Shown here piece after piece: positions 8,425 through 20,178 of a DNA stretch of 64,000 bases. The stretch is taken from contig NZ_OU015430.1 of assembly GCF_907164845.1 (NCBI RefSeq), positions 1,602,001 to 1,666,000 of the forward strand. Reading direction: 5' to 3'. The stretch comes from Lysobacter luteus. Its GTDB lineage: Bacteria > Pseudomonadota > Gammaproteobacteria > Xanthomonadales > Xanthomonadaceae. Made by a program: the position numbers and the translations under genes. Numbering within the stretch: position 1 is the first letter of the stretch; every line of letters begins with the position of its first letter. The notes under the pieces are model-generated. The model searched no databases. It was given only the letters and a program-made list of their open reading frames with translations, and was not told where the DNA came from.

Positions 8425-9486
8425 TCAGCTCGCGAATGCCTCGCGCATGGCGGCTTCGTCGGGGTTCTCGATTACGCCGCGCTCGGTCACGATGGCGTCG
8501 ATCAGCGTGTGCGGAGTCACGTCGAACACCGGGTTCCAGGCGCCGATGTCGGCCGCGGCGGTGCGCACCGTGCCGACGCCGAACAGCTCGCCCGGGTCGC
8601 GCTCCTCGATGTGGATGAGATCGCCCGAGGGAGTGTCCATGTCCACGGTGGACGAAGGCGCGGCCACCATGAATCTGACGCCGTGGTGGCGCGCCGCGAT
8701 CGCGAGCTGGTAGGTGCCGATCTTGTTGGCGACGTCACCGTTGGCGCAGATGCGGTCGGCACCGACCACGACCCATTGCACCCGCCCTGACTTCATCAGG
8801 TGCGATGCCGCGGCGTCGGCAATCAGCGTCGGCGCGATGCCGTCCTGCTGCAGTTCCCACACCGTGAGCCGTGCGCCCTGCAACCACGGGCGGGTCTCGC
8901 CGGCGAACACCTCGTTGATACGCCCCTGGGCGACGCCGGCACGGATCACCCCGAGCGCGGTGCCGAAGCCCGCCGTGGCCAGTGAACCGGTATTGCAGTG
9001 GGTCAGAACGTTGCTGCCGGGCTCGATCAGCGCCGCGCCGAGTGCGCCCATGCGGCGGTTGGCGGCCAGGTCCTCGTCGGCGATCGCGCGGGCCTCGGCT
9101 TCAAGCGCGTCGCGCCAGTCGGGGCCGGCCGCCGCCAGCACCCGGCGCATGCGGGCGAGCGCCCAGGCGAGGTTGACCGCGGTGGGTCGCGCGGCATTGA
9201 GGTGGTCGATCGCGGGCTGCAACTTCGCTGCCGCTTCCGCGCCATCGCCAGCCTGGACATCGGCGGCGGCGAGCACGAGGCCCCACGCGGCGGCGATGCC
9301 GATGGCGGGTGCACCGCGCACGGTCAGCGCGCGGATGGCCTCGGCAACCGATCCGCTGCTGTCGCAGCGCACGTACTCAACCTCGAAGGGCAGCTTGCGC
9401 TGGTCCAGCAGTTCCAGCGCATCGCCGGTCCAGCGGATCGGGCGAATGCGGTCGTAGCGGTCGAAATCGAAGGCGGCGTCGGTCAT
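8425..9486 (-). CDS. mtnA: S-methyl-5-thioribose-1-phosphate isomerase
   Basis: A 353-aa cytosolic enzyme that isomerises 5-methylthioribose-1-phosphate to the ribulose form in the methionine salvage pathway. It is related to eIF2B subunits. The family residues are clear: [14 protein letters not shown] near the N-terminus, catalytic Cys164 in [13 protein letters not shown], and Asp244 in [19 protein letters not shown]. Length and start (ATG 9486) fit the family. No other mtn gene is adjacent, but an aminotransferase/omega-amidase pair elsewhere in the window (33.0-34.9 kb) could complete the last step of the same pathway. Confidence 0.95.
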   Translation of the reverse strand: MTDAAFDFDRYDRIRPIRWTGDALELLDQRKLPFEVEYVRCDSSGSVAEAIRALTVRGAPAIGIAAAWGLVLAAADVQAGDGAEAAAKLQPAIDHLNAARPTAVNLAWALARMRRVLAAAGPDWRDALEAEARAIADEDLAANRRMGALGAALIEPGSNVLTHCNTGSLATAGFGTALGVIRAGVAQGRINEVFAGETRPWLQGARLTVWELQQDGIAPTLIADAAASHLMKSGRVQWVVVGADRICANGDVANKIGTYQLAIAARHHGVRFMVAAPSSTVDMDTPSGDLIHIEERDPGELFGVGTVRTAAADIGAWNPVFDVTPHTLIDAIVTERGVIENPDEAAMREAFAS

Positions 9487-9517
9487 GGGCCGATTCTAGC
9501 GGGGCACGGCGGCCGCC

Positions 9518-10540
9518 TCACGCGCGGAAGAAGTCGAATGCCACCACGTCGGCGATACGGCCGGTGCCCAGCATCGCCATCATCAACCGGTCGACACCCA
9601 GCGCGACGCCGGCGCAGTCCGGCAGGCCGCTCCGCAGGGCATCGAGCAACCGCCCGTCGACCGGAGGCACGACATCGCCGCGTCGCGTGCGCACCACTGC
9701 ATCGCGCTCGAACCGCTGGCCCTGCTCCACAGCATCGGCCAGCTCGTGGTAGCCGTTGGCCACCTCCAGCGCGCCGAGGTAGAGCTCGAACCGCTCGGCC
9801 ACGGCGATGCCGTCATCGCCCCGCCGCAGCCTGGCCAGGGCGCACTGGCTGGCGGGCCAGTCGTGGATAGCGATCATCGCGTCGTCGGCAAACCCGGGCT
9901 GCAGCCGGTGCGTCATGAGCAGGTCGAGCCAGTCGTCGCGGGTCAGCCCGGTGGGGTCGACCTGGACCTCGCCAAGGGCTGCACGCAACTCATCGTCCGC
10001 GGCCGTCATCGGATCGATGCCCAGGCGGTCGCGGTAGAGGTCCCGGTAGGTCGTTTCGACCAGTACCGCGCGGCGGTCGACCAGTGCCAGCGCGGCGTTG
10101 ACCAGCTCGGCCGTCTCGATCACCAGGCGCCGATGATCCCAACCGACCCGGTACCACTCCAGCATCGTGAATTCGGGATTGTGGCGCCCACCGGCTTCGC
10201 CATCGCGGAACACCCGGCCGAGCTCGTAGCAGTCGCCGAACCCGGCGGCCAGCAGGCGCTTGAGCGGGTATTCCGGGGAGGTACGCAGCCAGCGGGTGCG
10301 CGGGCCGCCGTCGGTGCGGCCGTTGAAGTCCAGCGAAAACGGCGCGATGTTCGGCTCGGTATTGCCGGCGGCCGAGAGCACGGGTGTATCGACCTCAACC
10401 ACGCCGCGTGCCGCGAAGAAGTCGCGGATGCGGGCGTTCAGCGCGGCTCGGAGGCGCAGCGCGTCGAAGCTGGCGGAAGGGCCCCAGTCAGCTGGCACGC
10501 GCGCCTTCCAGATCGGACCCGGCGTGCGGGCGGCGCGCAC
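9518..10540 (-). CDS. epmA: Elongation factor P lysine(34) lysyltransferase, EpmA (PoxA/GenX)
   Basis: A 340-aa class II lysyl-tRNA-synthetase paralogue without the anticodon-binding domain; it attaches (R)-beta-lysine to EF-P. Class II motifs are visible: motif 2 around FRDGEAGGRHNPEFTMLEWYR and motif 3 in GVALGVDRLMMAMLG near the C-terminus. The start is a GTG placed directly after the ligA stop (TGAGTG), so translation is probably coupled to ligA. A full lysyl-tRNA synthetase would be ~500 aa with an N-terminal OB fold, which is absent. EpmB and EF-P genes are not in the window. Confidence 0.92.
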   Translation of the reverse strand: MRAARTPGPIWKARVPADWGPSASFDALRLRAALNARIRDFFAARGVVEVDTPVLSAAGNTEPNIAPFSLDFNGRTDGGPRTRWLRTSPEYPLKRLLAAGFGDCYELGRVFRDGEAGGRHNPEFTMLEWYRVGWDHRRLVIETAELVNAALALVDRRAVLVETTYRDLYRDRLGIDPMTAADDELRAALGEVQVDPTGLTRDDWLDLLMTHRLQPGFADDAMIAIHDWPASQCALARLRRGDDGIAVAERFELYLGALEVANGYHELADAVEQGQRFERDAVVRTRRGDVVPPVDGRLLDALRSGLPDCAGVALGVDRLMMAMLGTGRIADVVAFDFFRA

Positions 10541-12964
<2,424 letters not shown>

Positions 12965-13711
12965 TCACCACCGCGACGGCTTGGTCAGCGGCGGGGCCTC
13001 GCGCTGGCGGTCATACGCGCGCAGCTCCTCGCGGATCTGGCCGATGCGCTGGCGGCCGAGCGAGTTGCGCTGTTCATCCAGCACCAGGCCGTTGAGCAGC
13101 TCGGCCATGCGCTCGGCGGTCGGCAGCATCTTCTCCCACGCATCCAGTGCCGGAAGCGGCGCCGGCAACGTCAGGAAGAAGGCGATCGCCGGCGTTTCGA
13201 GCGCCTGGATGTCGGCCATGTCGAAGCTGCCGGGCTTCATGATGTTGGCAACGCTGAACACCGGCCCGCGCTCGGGGTGGTGTTCGACCAGGCGGTGGAA
13301 CACGCCCATGTGGCCATAGACCAGGCCGGCCTTCTCGGCCGCGACGACGATGTCGGGGCCGTGCAGCTTCTCGCCGGCACGCGCGGCCAGGTAGATGGTG
13401 ACGATCTTGTCGAACTCGTCGCTGACGCGACGCCCGAGTTCGGCCGCCGGGCCCGGGTTCTCCAGCGTGCGGTCAAACAGTTCCAGCTCCGCCTGGGTAG
13501 TGGCGTCGACCGGCTGGCGCTCGTCCGCGCCGAGCTCGCCCTCGAGCTGCTCGCCCAGTGTCGGCTCCACCCGGCCGCCCTCACCGCGGGCCTCGCGCGG
13601 CACCCGCCGCCCCTGCCCCGGCTTTCGCGGGCGGCCGAAGAACACGATGGCGGCGATCAGGATCAGGCCTGCAATCAGGATGCCGATCCGCAGCAGGGTC
13701 ACATCGGACAC
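12965..13711 (-). CDS. zipA: Cell division protein ZipA
   Basis: A 248-aa bitopic inner-membrane protein that tethers FtsZ at the septum. One N-terminal transmembrane helix (IGILIAGLILIAAIVFF, residues ~9-25) is followed by a basic, Pro/Arg/Glu-rich linker and the C-terminal FtsZ-binding domain (~110-248), with AAEKAGLVYGHMGVFHR and SVANIMKPGSFD typical of the fold. The start codon is GTG at 13711. The position between smc and ligA supports the name, since the linker is poorly conserved. Spacing of 28 bp to smc suggests one transcript. Confidence 0.93.
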   Translation of the reverse strand: MSDVTLLRIGILIAGLILIAAIVFFGRPRKPGQGRRVPREARGEGGRVEPTLGEQLEGELGADERQPVDATTQAELELFDRTLENPGPAAELGRRVSDEFDKIVTIYLAARAGEKLHGPDIVVAAEKAGLVYGHMGVFHRLVEHHPERGPVFSVANIMKPGSFDMADIQALETPAIAFFLTLPAPLPALDAWEKMLPTAERMAELLNGLVLDEQRNSLGRQRIGQIREELRAYDRQREAPPLTKPSRW

Positions 13712-13739
13712 GTGGCTACTCCTTCAGTCGTTGCGCCGG

Positions 13740-16700
13740 TCATGCCGCGCCGGCCAGTCGGGTCGCCTCGGCGAGGTCGACCGACACCAGGCGGCTGACA
13801 CCCGGCTCGCGCATGGTCACGCCCGACAACTGTTGCGCCACTTCCATGGTCGCTTTGTTGTGGGTCACGAACAGGAACTGTACCTGCTCGCTCATCTCGC
13901 TGACCATCGCCGCCAGGCGGCCGACGTTGGCTTCGTCGAGCGGCGCGTCGACCTCGTCGAGCAGGCAGAACGGCGCCGGGTTCAGTTGGAAGATCGCAAA
14001 CACCAGCGCGACTGCGGTCATCGCCTTCTCGCCACCCGACAGCAGCGAGATGTTGGACACGCGCTTGCCCGGCGGGCGCGCCATGATCGCGACGCCGGTG
14101 TCGAGCAGGTCCTCGCCGGTCAGCTCCAGGTAGGCGTGGCCGCCGCCGAACAGGCGCGGATACAGCTGCTGCACGCCCGAGTTGACCCGGTCGAAGGTGT
14201 CCTTGAAGCGGCCGCGGGTCTCGCGGTCGATCTTGCGGATCGCCTCTTCCAGCGTGTCCAGCGCGCTGGTCAGGTCGACGTCCTGCGCGTCCAGGTACTC
14301 CTTGCGCTGCGCCGCCTCGGCATGTTCGGCGATGGCGGCAAGGTTGACCGGCTCCAGCCGGCGCAACTTGGCGTCGAACTCGGCGACGGCCCGGCCCCAG
14401 GACTCGGCGTCCATTTCGTCGGTCAGGGTGTTGGCCACGTCCTCGAGCACGAAACCGGCTTCGGTCAGTGCCTGGCTGAGGGTTTCGGCCTTGAGCACCA
14501 GCGCCTGCTGGTCCAGGCGGCGCTGGCCGATCGCCTCGCGCTGCTGCAGGGCCTGCTCGTCGCGCTGCTGGCGGGTCTGCTCGAAACGGCGCAGGTCGTT
14601 GTCGATGCCGTCGAGCGCGGTGCGCGCGGCGGTGAGTTTCTGTTCGGACTGGACGCGCTGCTCCAGCGCCACCTGGCGCTGCTCCTCGAGCTCCAGCACC
14701 GGGGCATCGCCGTCGGCCAGCTGCGCGGCCAGGTCGCCCAGGCGCGAATCGAGCTGGCCACGCTGGCCGCCCATCCGGTCGAGCGCCTGCGCCAGGGAAG
14801 CGACCTGGGCGCGCTGCGATTCGAGCGTGAGCGCCAGGGCGTGGGCGGTGTCACGCGACTCGCGCGCCATGGACCGGGCCTGGTCGCGCGCCTCGGTCAA
14901 CCGGCGGCGCTCGGCATCGAGCGCCTGGCGGGTGTCCTCAAGCTCGGACATCCGGATGACGGCTTCTTCCTGCCGGCTGCGGGCCTCGCGGCCCTGTTCG
15001 CGGGCGGCTTCGAGCGATTCCGACAGTTGCGCCAGTTCGGCGTCGATCTTCTCGATCCGGCCGCGGGCGGAGTCCAGCCGACCCTGCTGGCTCTGCAACT
15101 GGCCGGCCAGCTCGGAGACGCTGCGGTGCGCCATGTAGAGCGTGCGCTGGGCGTCCTCGCGCTGCTGCTCGGCGGCGAGCAGGCGGTCGCGCAGCTGGGT
15201 CAGGGATGATTCCAGCTCCTGCTCGCGCGCCTGAAGGGTTTCAATGTCGCCGCGCAGCGACTGGATCTCGCGCTCGCGCAGCAGGGCGCCCTGCTTGGCC
15301 GCGCCCGAACGCAGCACCCGGACCCAGCCGGCGCCCAGGCGCTCGCCACTGCGCGTGATGACGGAGTCGCCCTCGCCGAGGGTCGACTGCAGCGCGCGTG
15401 CACCGGCCAGATCCTCGGCCGCGTGCAGGCGTGCCAGCAGGCGGCGGACGGCGGCCGGACCCTGCACCTTCGCCGCGAGGGAGGTCGGCGGATAGGCCGC
15501 GTCGTCACGCTCGCCCGAGACCAGCGCGATGCGTCCTTCGCCGAGTTCGCCGAGCGCGTCGACCAGCGCTTCCGGGGCGTCCACCAACACGCCTTCGATC
15601 AATTGGCCGAGCGCAGCCTCCACGGCGTTTTCCCAGCCCGGCTCCACCGTCAGGGTCTCGCCGACGCGCGTGGCCGAGTCCAGCCCGCGCGCCTTCAACC
15701 AGTCAAGCGCTGCGCCCTGCTCCTGGCCAAGCGCGGCGTGCTGGAGGGTCTCCAGCGAAGACAACCGGCCACGTGCGGCCTGCGCCTGCTTGCGGACATC
15801 GGCCAGCTCGGACTGCGCGCCACGCTGCTGCTCCTGCAGCTCACCCACGCTGGCCTTCCGGCTTTCGAGGGTCTCGGTGAGGCTGTCGAGCGACAGCTTC
15901 TGGGTTTCGTGCTGCTCGGTGAGGCCTTCAAAGGCCTCCGCCAACGCGGTCAGGTCCAGCCCGGTGCGCTCGGCCGACAGCGCCTCGCGGCGACGGTCCG
16001 CGTCGAGGGCCTGGCGGTCGAGATGCTCGATGCGGGTGCGCTCGACGTCGGCGGCCCGGGCGGCCTCGGACTGGGCGCGGCTGTGCTCGTCCCAGCGCTG
16101 CTGCCACCCCGACAGCGCGGTCTCGGCCTCGCGCAGGGCGTCCTGGCGGGCTTCGTCCTCGGCCTGGAGCTGCTCCCGGCGCGGCTCGTCCTGCTCGATC
16201 GCGGCCCGCAGCACGTCCAGGCGCGACTGGTCGCTGCCGATGTGCGCGGCGATCTCGGCCAGCTGGGTCTGCGCCTCGTCGCGCGCCTTCTGCAGGCGGC
16301 TCGACATCTCGCGCTGGTGCTGGATCTGCTGCTCGATGCGGGCGAGCGCGCCACCGACTTCATAGCTTTCCGCCTGTGCGCGGTTGAGCGCCTCGGCGGC
16401 CTCCTCGCGGCGCACGCGGCCGGTCTCGATCTCGCGCTCGGCCTCGCGCTGTTCGGCGATCAGCTGCTGCAGTCGGGTCTCCTGCTGCGCGAGTTTCTCG
16501 CGCTGGGCCTGCAGCTTGCGGTCGAGCGCCCGGTGCTCGAGGGCTTTCCACTCGGCGTCCTTGACGCGGCGCTCGGCCTGGATGGCCTGGTACTGCTCGG
16601 CCTGGCGCGCCTGTCGCTTCAGGTGTTCAAGTTGTTTGCCAACTTCATCGCGCAAGTCATTGAGTCTATCGAGGTTTTCGCGCGTGTGGCGGATGCGTGT

Positions 16701-17243
16701 CTCGGTCTCCTTGCGGCGCTCCTTGTACTTGGAGATGCCCGCGGCCTCCTCCAGATACACCCGCAGGTCCTCGGGCCGGGCCTCGATGATCTGGCTGATC
16801 ATGCCCTGCTCGATGATCGAGTAGCTGCGCGGTCCCAGGCCGGTACCGAGGAACAGGTCGGTGATGTCGCGACGTCGGCACTTGCCGCCGTTGAGGTAGT
16901 ACTGGCTGGCGCCGTCGCGGCTGACGATCCGCTTGACCGAGATCTCGTTGAACGACGCGTACTCGCCGGTGATCGTGTGGTCGGAGTTGTCGAACACCAG
17001 CTCGACCATCGCCTGCGAGACCGGCTTGCGGGCCGAGGAGCCGGCAAAGATCACGTCGGTCAGCGAGTCGCCGCGCAGGCGGCTGGCCGAGCTCTCGCCC
17101 ATCACCCAGCGCACCGCGTCGATGATATTGGACTTGCCACAACCGTTCGGCCCGACCACGCCGGTCATGTTGGTCGGCAGGTGCAGCGTGGTGGGGTCGA
17201 CGAAGGATTTGAAGCCGGAGAGCTTGATCGTGGACAGACGCAT
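13740..17243 (-). CDS. smc: Chromosome segregation protein SMC
   Basis: A 1167-aa condensin ATPase. The N-terminal Walker A is GPNGCGKSNIIDAVRW. Two long coiled coils (about 165-500 and 660-1000) flank the hinge (~520-640, with LGQLIEGVLVDAPEALVDAL and DSVITRSGERLGAGW). The C-terminal ABC signature LLSGGEKAMTAVALVFA and Walker B PAPFCLLDEVDAPLDEANVGR close the head. The start MRLSTIKLSGFKSF is preferred; eight extra in-frame residues exist upstream. Its partners scpA and scpB lie divergently 1.2 kb away. This is a true SMC rather than MukB. Confidence 0.98.
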   Translation of the reverse strand: MRLSTIKLSGFKSFVDPTTLHLPTNMTGVVGPNGCGKSNIIDAVRWVMGESSASRLRGDSLTDVIFAGSSARKPVSQAMVELVFDNSDHTITGEYASFNEISVKRIVSRDGASQYYLNGGKCRRRDITDLFLGTGLGPRSYSIIEQGMISQIIEARPEDLRVYLEEAAGISKYKERRKETETRIRHTRENLDRLNDLRDEVGKQLEHLKRQARQAEQYQAIQAERRVKDAEWKALEHRALDRKLQAQREKLAQQETRLQQLIAEQREAEREIETGRVRREEAAEALNRAQAESYEVGGALARIEQQIQHQREMSSRLQKARDEAQTQLAEIAAHIGSDQSRLDVLRAAIEQDEPRREQLQAEDEARQDALREAETALSGWQQRWDEHSRAQSEAARAADVERTRIEHLDRQALDADRRREALSAERTGLDLTALAEAFEGLTEQHETQKLSLDSLTETLESRKASVGELQEQQRGAQSELADVRKQAQAARGRLSSLETLQHAALGQEQGAALDWLKARGLDSATRVGETLTVEPGWENAVEAALGQLIEGVLVDAPEALVDALGELGEGRIALVSGERDDAAYPPTSLAAKVQGPAAVRRLLARLHAAEDLAGARALQSTLGEGDSVITRSGERLGAGWVRVLRSGAAKQGALLREREIQSLRGDIETLQAREQELESSLTQLRDRLLAAEQQREDAQRTLYMAHRSVSELAGQLQSQQGRLDSARGRIEKIDAELAQLSESLEAAREQGREARSRQEEAVIRMSELEDTRQALDAERRRLTEARDQARSMARESRDTAHALALTLESQRAQVASLAQALDRMGGQRGQLDSRLGDLAAQLADGDAPVLELEEQRQVALEQRVQSEQKLTAARTALDGIDNDLRRFEQTRQQRDEQALQQREAIGQRRLDQQALVLKAETLSQALTEAGFVLEDVANTLTDEMDAESWGRAVAEFDAKLRRLEPVNLAAIAEHAEAAQRKEYLDAQDVDLTSALDTLEEAIRKIDRETRGRFKDTFDRVNSGVQQLYPRLFGGGHAYLELTGEDLLDTGVAIMARPPGKRVSNISLLSGGEKAMTAVALVFAIFQLNPAPFCLLDEVDAPLDEANVGRLAAMVSEMSEQVQFLFVTHNKATMEVAQQLSGVTMREPGVSRLVSVDLAEATRLAGAA

Positions 17244-17414
17244 GCGTCGCGGAAGCCTCTGGCGCACCCTGTGGCGGTGCGTCTATTGGTGCGGAAAAGG
17301 ATGTGGAACATGCCCCAAGCCATTGATGCCAATAGGCACCATGGGCACGCCGGAGCACGGGCTTCCGCGAGTATAGCGAGCGTTCGACAGCCCCGCCGGC
17401 CGTTGGGCCGGGCG

Positions 17415-17732
17415 TTACGCGGACGCCTCGGCCGGGGTCCGCGCCCGGATCGCGAGGGCGTGGATGTCGGTTTCCATCAGGCCGCCCACGGCGGCGTACA
17501 CCGCCCGGTGCCGCGCGATCGGGCCCAGGCCGTCAAACGCCGCGCTGACCACGTCGACATTGAAATGCCCGCGGCCGTCGCGTGCACCCGCATGGCCGGC
17601 GTGGCGGGCGCTGTCGTCCACCACGTCCAGCGACACCGGCCCCAGCGCCGCTTCGATCGCGGCGCGGATCGCCGCGACGCGCTGCTCGCGCGGCAGCGGT
17701 CCGGTGGTCGCCTGGCCCACCGGAGCGCTCAC
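17415..17732 (-). CDS. bolA: BolA-family protein
   Basis: A 105-aa BolA/IbaG-type protein. The family fold is recognisable: [30 protein letters not shown], then [22 protein letters not shown] and the C-terminal helix IHALAIRA. BolA proteins bind monothiol glutaredoxins and a shared [2Fe-2S] cluster, and influence morphology and stress responses. The GTG start overlaps the yciI stop by 4 nt (GTGA), which decides this start over the 162-aa open frame and implies translational coupling. His residues in the H-x-G segment could be cluster ligands, by analogy. Confidence 0.88.
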   Translation of the reverse strand: MSAPVGQATTGPLPREQRVAAIRAAIEAALGPVSLDVVDDSARHAGHAGARDGRGHFNVDVVSAAFDGLGPIARHRAVYAAVGGLMETDIHALAIRARTPAEASA

Positions 17733-18028
17733 GGCAGTACCCGCCGGAACGGACGCACATCGGTCCGCACGTACACCCCGGCGGCAACGTAGGGGTCGGC
17801 GTCGGCCCAGGCGCGGGCGGCTTCCAGCGACTCGAACTCGGCCACCACGAGGCTGCCGCTGAACCCCGCCGGCCCCGGGTCGGCGGCGTCGATCGCCGGG
17901 CAAGGCCCCGCCAGCAGCAGCCGGCCGTGGTCACGCAGGGCGGTCAAGCGCGCCAGATGCTCCGGCCGCGCCGCCTGGCGCTTTGCCAGCACGTCTTCAC
18001 CGTCATACCCCTCGATCACGTACCACAT
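17729..18028 (-). CDS. yciI: YciI-family protein
   Basis: A 99-aa YCII-domain (dimeric alpha-beta barrel) protein, starting [12 protein letters not shown] with the family His/Asp region ([23 protein letters not shown]) and the closing [15 protein letters not shown]. The biochemical role of YciI is not settled; some relatives are fused to enzymes or sigma factors. It forms a two-gene unit with bolA through a 4-nt overlap, as in related genomes. A candidate promoter is upstream at 18069-18074. Confidence 0.85.
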   Translation of the reverse strand: MWYVIEGYDGEDVLAKRQAARPEHLARLTALRDHGRLLLAGPCPAIDAADPGPAGFSGSLVVAEFESLEAARAWADADPYVAAGVYVRTDVRPFRRVLP

Positions 18029-18417
18029 GCACTACCCCTGATGTCTGCGAGCCCGGACGGGCCGATGAATTGTAGCCAGCGGCATGCTGGACAGCGGTTT
18101 AAGCAGCCCGTACCCTAGTTTCATTCGAAGGTTCAGGCAGAGACCCGTCGCGACCCGCACAGGCATCGCGGCCTCCGTGGCCCACACGGCACTGCCGACC
18201 GCATCGCATTGCCAGACGCCCCCGACACCTGCCGCCATGTCCCCCACTGGCGCGTGTGGCCGGTGGCAGGCATTACTGCCTGATCAGCCGATTTGCCAGA
18301 CCGGGCAACCGACTGCCCAACGACAGCTTCAACAATGCGGACCCGACGAGCGCCGCTCGGCCGACGGGTCCCACCACGGCAAACGCAGTGCCACGGCCCG
18401 GAGGGGGCCGGCCTCGC
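18029..18417. other. Divergent intergenic region between yciI-bolA and scpA-scpB-rluB
   Basis: This 389-bp stretch carries no gene I can support. It holds the yciI -10 candidate and a perfect 6-bp hairpin CAGGCA/TGCCTG at 18267-18282 with no T-run. A purine-rich GGAGGGGG lies about 10 nt before the chosen scpA ATG. Open frames on both strands here have no family character. Part of the right end would be coding if ScpA actually starts upstream at 18256. Confidence 0.5.
18069..18074 (-). promoter_or_regulatory. Putative -10 box of yciI-bolA
   Basis: TACAAT in the context GCTACAATTC on the minus strand, 41 nt before the yciI ATG. No good -35 is seen at 16-18 bp spacing. Confidence 0.4.
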
Positions 18418-19347
18418 ATGACCAACGACCCCGCGCCCGGCGCGAACGAACAAAACCCGGCCACTCCCGACCCCGTCCCGGCCCCGGCGGCGACGGGCGC
18501 CCGCCAGCAGGAAATGCCGCTGGCGATGGTGCACGGCCAACCGGTGCTGCAGATTCCGCAGGACCTGTACATCCCGCCGGATGCGCTCGAGGTCATCCTC
18601 GACGCGTTCGAAGGCCCGCTCGACCTGCTGCTGTACCTGATCCGCCGGCAGAACCTGGAGATCCTCGACATCCCCGTGGCGGAGATCACCCGCCAGTACG
18701 TCGATTACATCCAGGCGATGCACGAGATGCGCTTCGAGCTGGCCGCCGAATACCTGGTCATGGCCGCGATCCTGGCCGAGATCAAGTCGCGCATGCTGCT
18801 GCCGCGTGCGGCCACCGAAGAAGGCGACGAGGCCGACCCGCGCGCCGAACTGGTCCGCCGGCTGCAGGAGTACGAGCGCTTCAAGAAGGCGGCCGAGGAC
18901 ATCGATGCCCTGCCCCGGCAGGACCGCGACACCGCCCCGGCGCAGGCGTTCGTGCCCGACCGGGCTTCGGTGCGGCTGCCGCCGGAAGTCGACCTGCGGG
19001 AGATGCTGCTGGCGCTGCATGACGTGTTCAAGCGCGCCGAGCTCTACACCCAGCATGCGATCAAGCGCGACGCCCTCAGCGTCCGCCAGCGCATGGGGGA
19101 GCTGCTCACGCGGCTGGAGGACGGGGCGTTCCACCGCTTCGAGAGCCTGTTCGAGGCGCGCGAGGGCCGGCTCGGCGTGGTGGTGACCTTCCTCGGCCTG
19201 CTGACGCTGGCCAAGGAGCAATTGGTCGACATCGTGCAGGAAGCCCCACTGGCGCCGATCTACGTGAAATCGCTGGCGCTGGGTACCGACCCGACCGAGA
19301 TCCAGCTCAGCAGTGAGTTCGACGAAGCCGCCAACGACGACGCCTGA
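18418..19347 (+). CDS. scpA: Segregation and condensation protein A (kleisin)
   Basis: A 309-aa kleisin that bridges the SMC heads. The conserved core starts at FEGPLDLLLYLIRRQNLEILDIP (about residues 62-85), continues with EMRFELAAEYLVMAAILAEIKSRMLLP, and ends in a winged-helix C-terminus. The first ~40 residues are Pro/Ala-rich and probably disordered. The start at 18418 follows a purine-rich GGAGGGGG; the frame is open to 18256, so an extended N-terminus cannot be excluded, nor can a shorter start at MPLAMVHG. Spacing of 18 nt to scpB indicates an operon with scpB and rluB. Confidence 0.93.
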   Translation: MTNDPAPGANEQNPATPDPVPAPAATGARQQEMPLAMVHGQPVLQIPQDLYIPPDALEVILDAFEGPLDLLLYLIRRQNLEILDIPVAEITRQYVDYIQAMHEMRFELAAEYLVMAAILAEIKSRMLLPRAATEEGDEADPRAELVRRLQEYERFKKAAEDIDALPRQDRDTAPAQAFVPDRASVRLPPEVDLREMLLALHDVFKRAELYTQHAIKRDALSVRQRMGELLTRLEDGAFHRFESLFEAREGRLGVVVTFLGLLTLAKEQLVDIVQEAPLAPIYVKSLALGTDPTEIQLSSEFDEAANDDA

Positions 19348-19365
19348 AGACAACGACAGACAGAC

Positions 19366-20178
19366 ATGGATCAAAGCCTGATCACCCGAATCGTCGAAGC
19401 CGCCCTGCTCGCGGCCAGCCAGCCGCTGACGCTGGCGCAGCTCAATGCGCTGTTTCCGGAAGACCAGCCGGCGCCCGCCGGCAGCGTCGCCCAGGCGATC
19501 GAGGCGCTGCAGGCGGCGTGCGCCGAGCGCGGCGTGGAACTGGTCGAACTGGCATCGGGGTTCCGGTACCAGGTCAAGTCCGACGTCCACCCGTGGGTGG
19601 CGCGGCTGTGGACCGAACGCCAGACCCGTTACACCCGGGCCACGCTGGAGACGCTCGCACTGATCGCCTACCGCCAGCCGATCACCCGTGGCGAGATCGA
19701 GCAGGTCCGCGGCGTGGCGGTCAGCAGCAACATCATCAAGTCGCTGGAAGAGCGCGAGTGGATCCGCGTGGTCGGCCACCGCGACTTGCCGGGCAAGCCC
19801 GCACTGTTCGGCACCACCAAGGGCTTCCTCGACTACTTCGGGCTGAAGCGGCTGGACGAGCTGCCGCCGCTGTCCGAGCTCAAGGAGATCGGCGAGCTCG
19901 AACCGCAGTTCCAGTTCGACGGCCAGAAGGACACTGGCCCGGCCAAGGGCGAACCCGCCGACGGCCAGCCGATCGCAGCCGGCGGTATCGGCCACGGGGA
20001 CGACGCTCCCCCGCCGGCCGACGAACACACCACCCCCGATGCCGCGCCGGAAGACCGCGCGGCCGAAGCGGACGATTCCGCACCCGAACCCGATTCCGAG
20101 CGCGCCCCGACGGTCGCGCCGGAACCGCAAACCCAGGATGACGACGCCGTACCGGCCTCGTCGGAGCAAGAGAAATGA
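19366..20178 (+). CDS. scpB: Segregation and condensation protein B
   Basis: A 270-aa partner of ScpA made of two winged-helix domains (residues ~1-80 and ~85-165), with RATLETLALIAYRQPITRGEIE and NIIKSLEEREWIRVVG as hallmark segments. After KGFLDYFGLKRLDELPPLSELKEI the family core ends. The remaining ~85 residues are an acidic, Pro/Ala-rich tail that is probably disordered and about a third of the protein. Its stop overlaps the rluB start by 4 nt (ATGA), so the two are translationally coupled. Confidence 0.95.
   Translation: MDQSLITRIVEAALLAASQPLTLAQLNALFPEDQPAPAGSVAQAIEALQAACAERGVELVELASGFRYQVKSDVHPWVARLWTERQTRYTRATLETLALIAYRQPITRGEIEQVRGVAVSSNIIKSLEEREWIRVVGHRDLPGKPALFGTTKGFLDYFGLKRLDELPPLSELKEIGELEPQFQFDGQKDTGPAKGEPADGQPIAAGGIGHGDDAPPPADEHTTPDAAPEDRAAEADDSAPEPDSERAPTVAPEPQTQDDDAVPASSEQEK

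Noticed and set aside
15423-17792. A 789-residue open frame opposite smc
   Set aside because: Same type of GC-driven shadow; the SMC motifs on the other strand are complete.
18032-18247. A 71-residue frame just upstream of yciI on the same strand
   Set aside because: It sits where a small partner gene could lie, but has no family character and no ribosome binding site, and a -10 box for yciI lies inside it.
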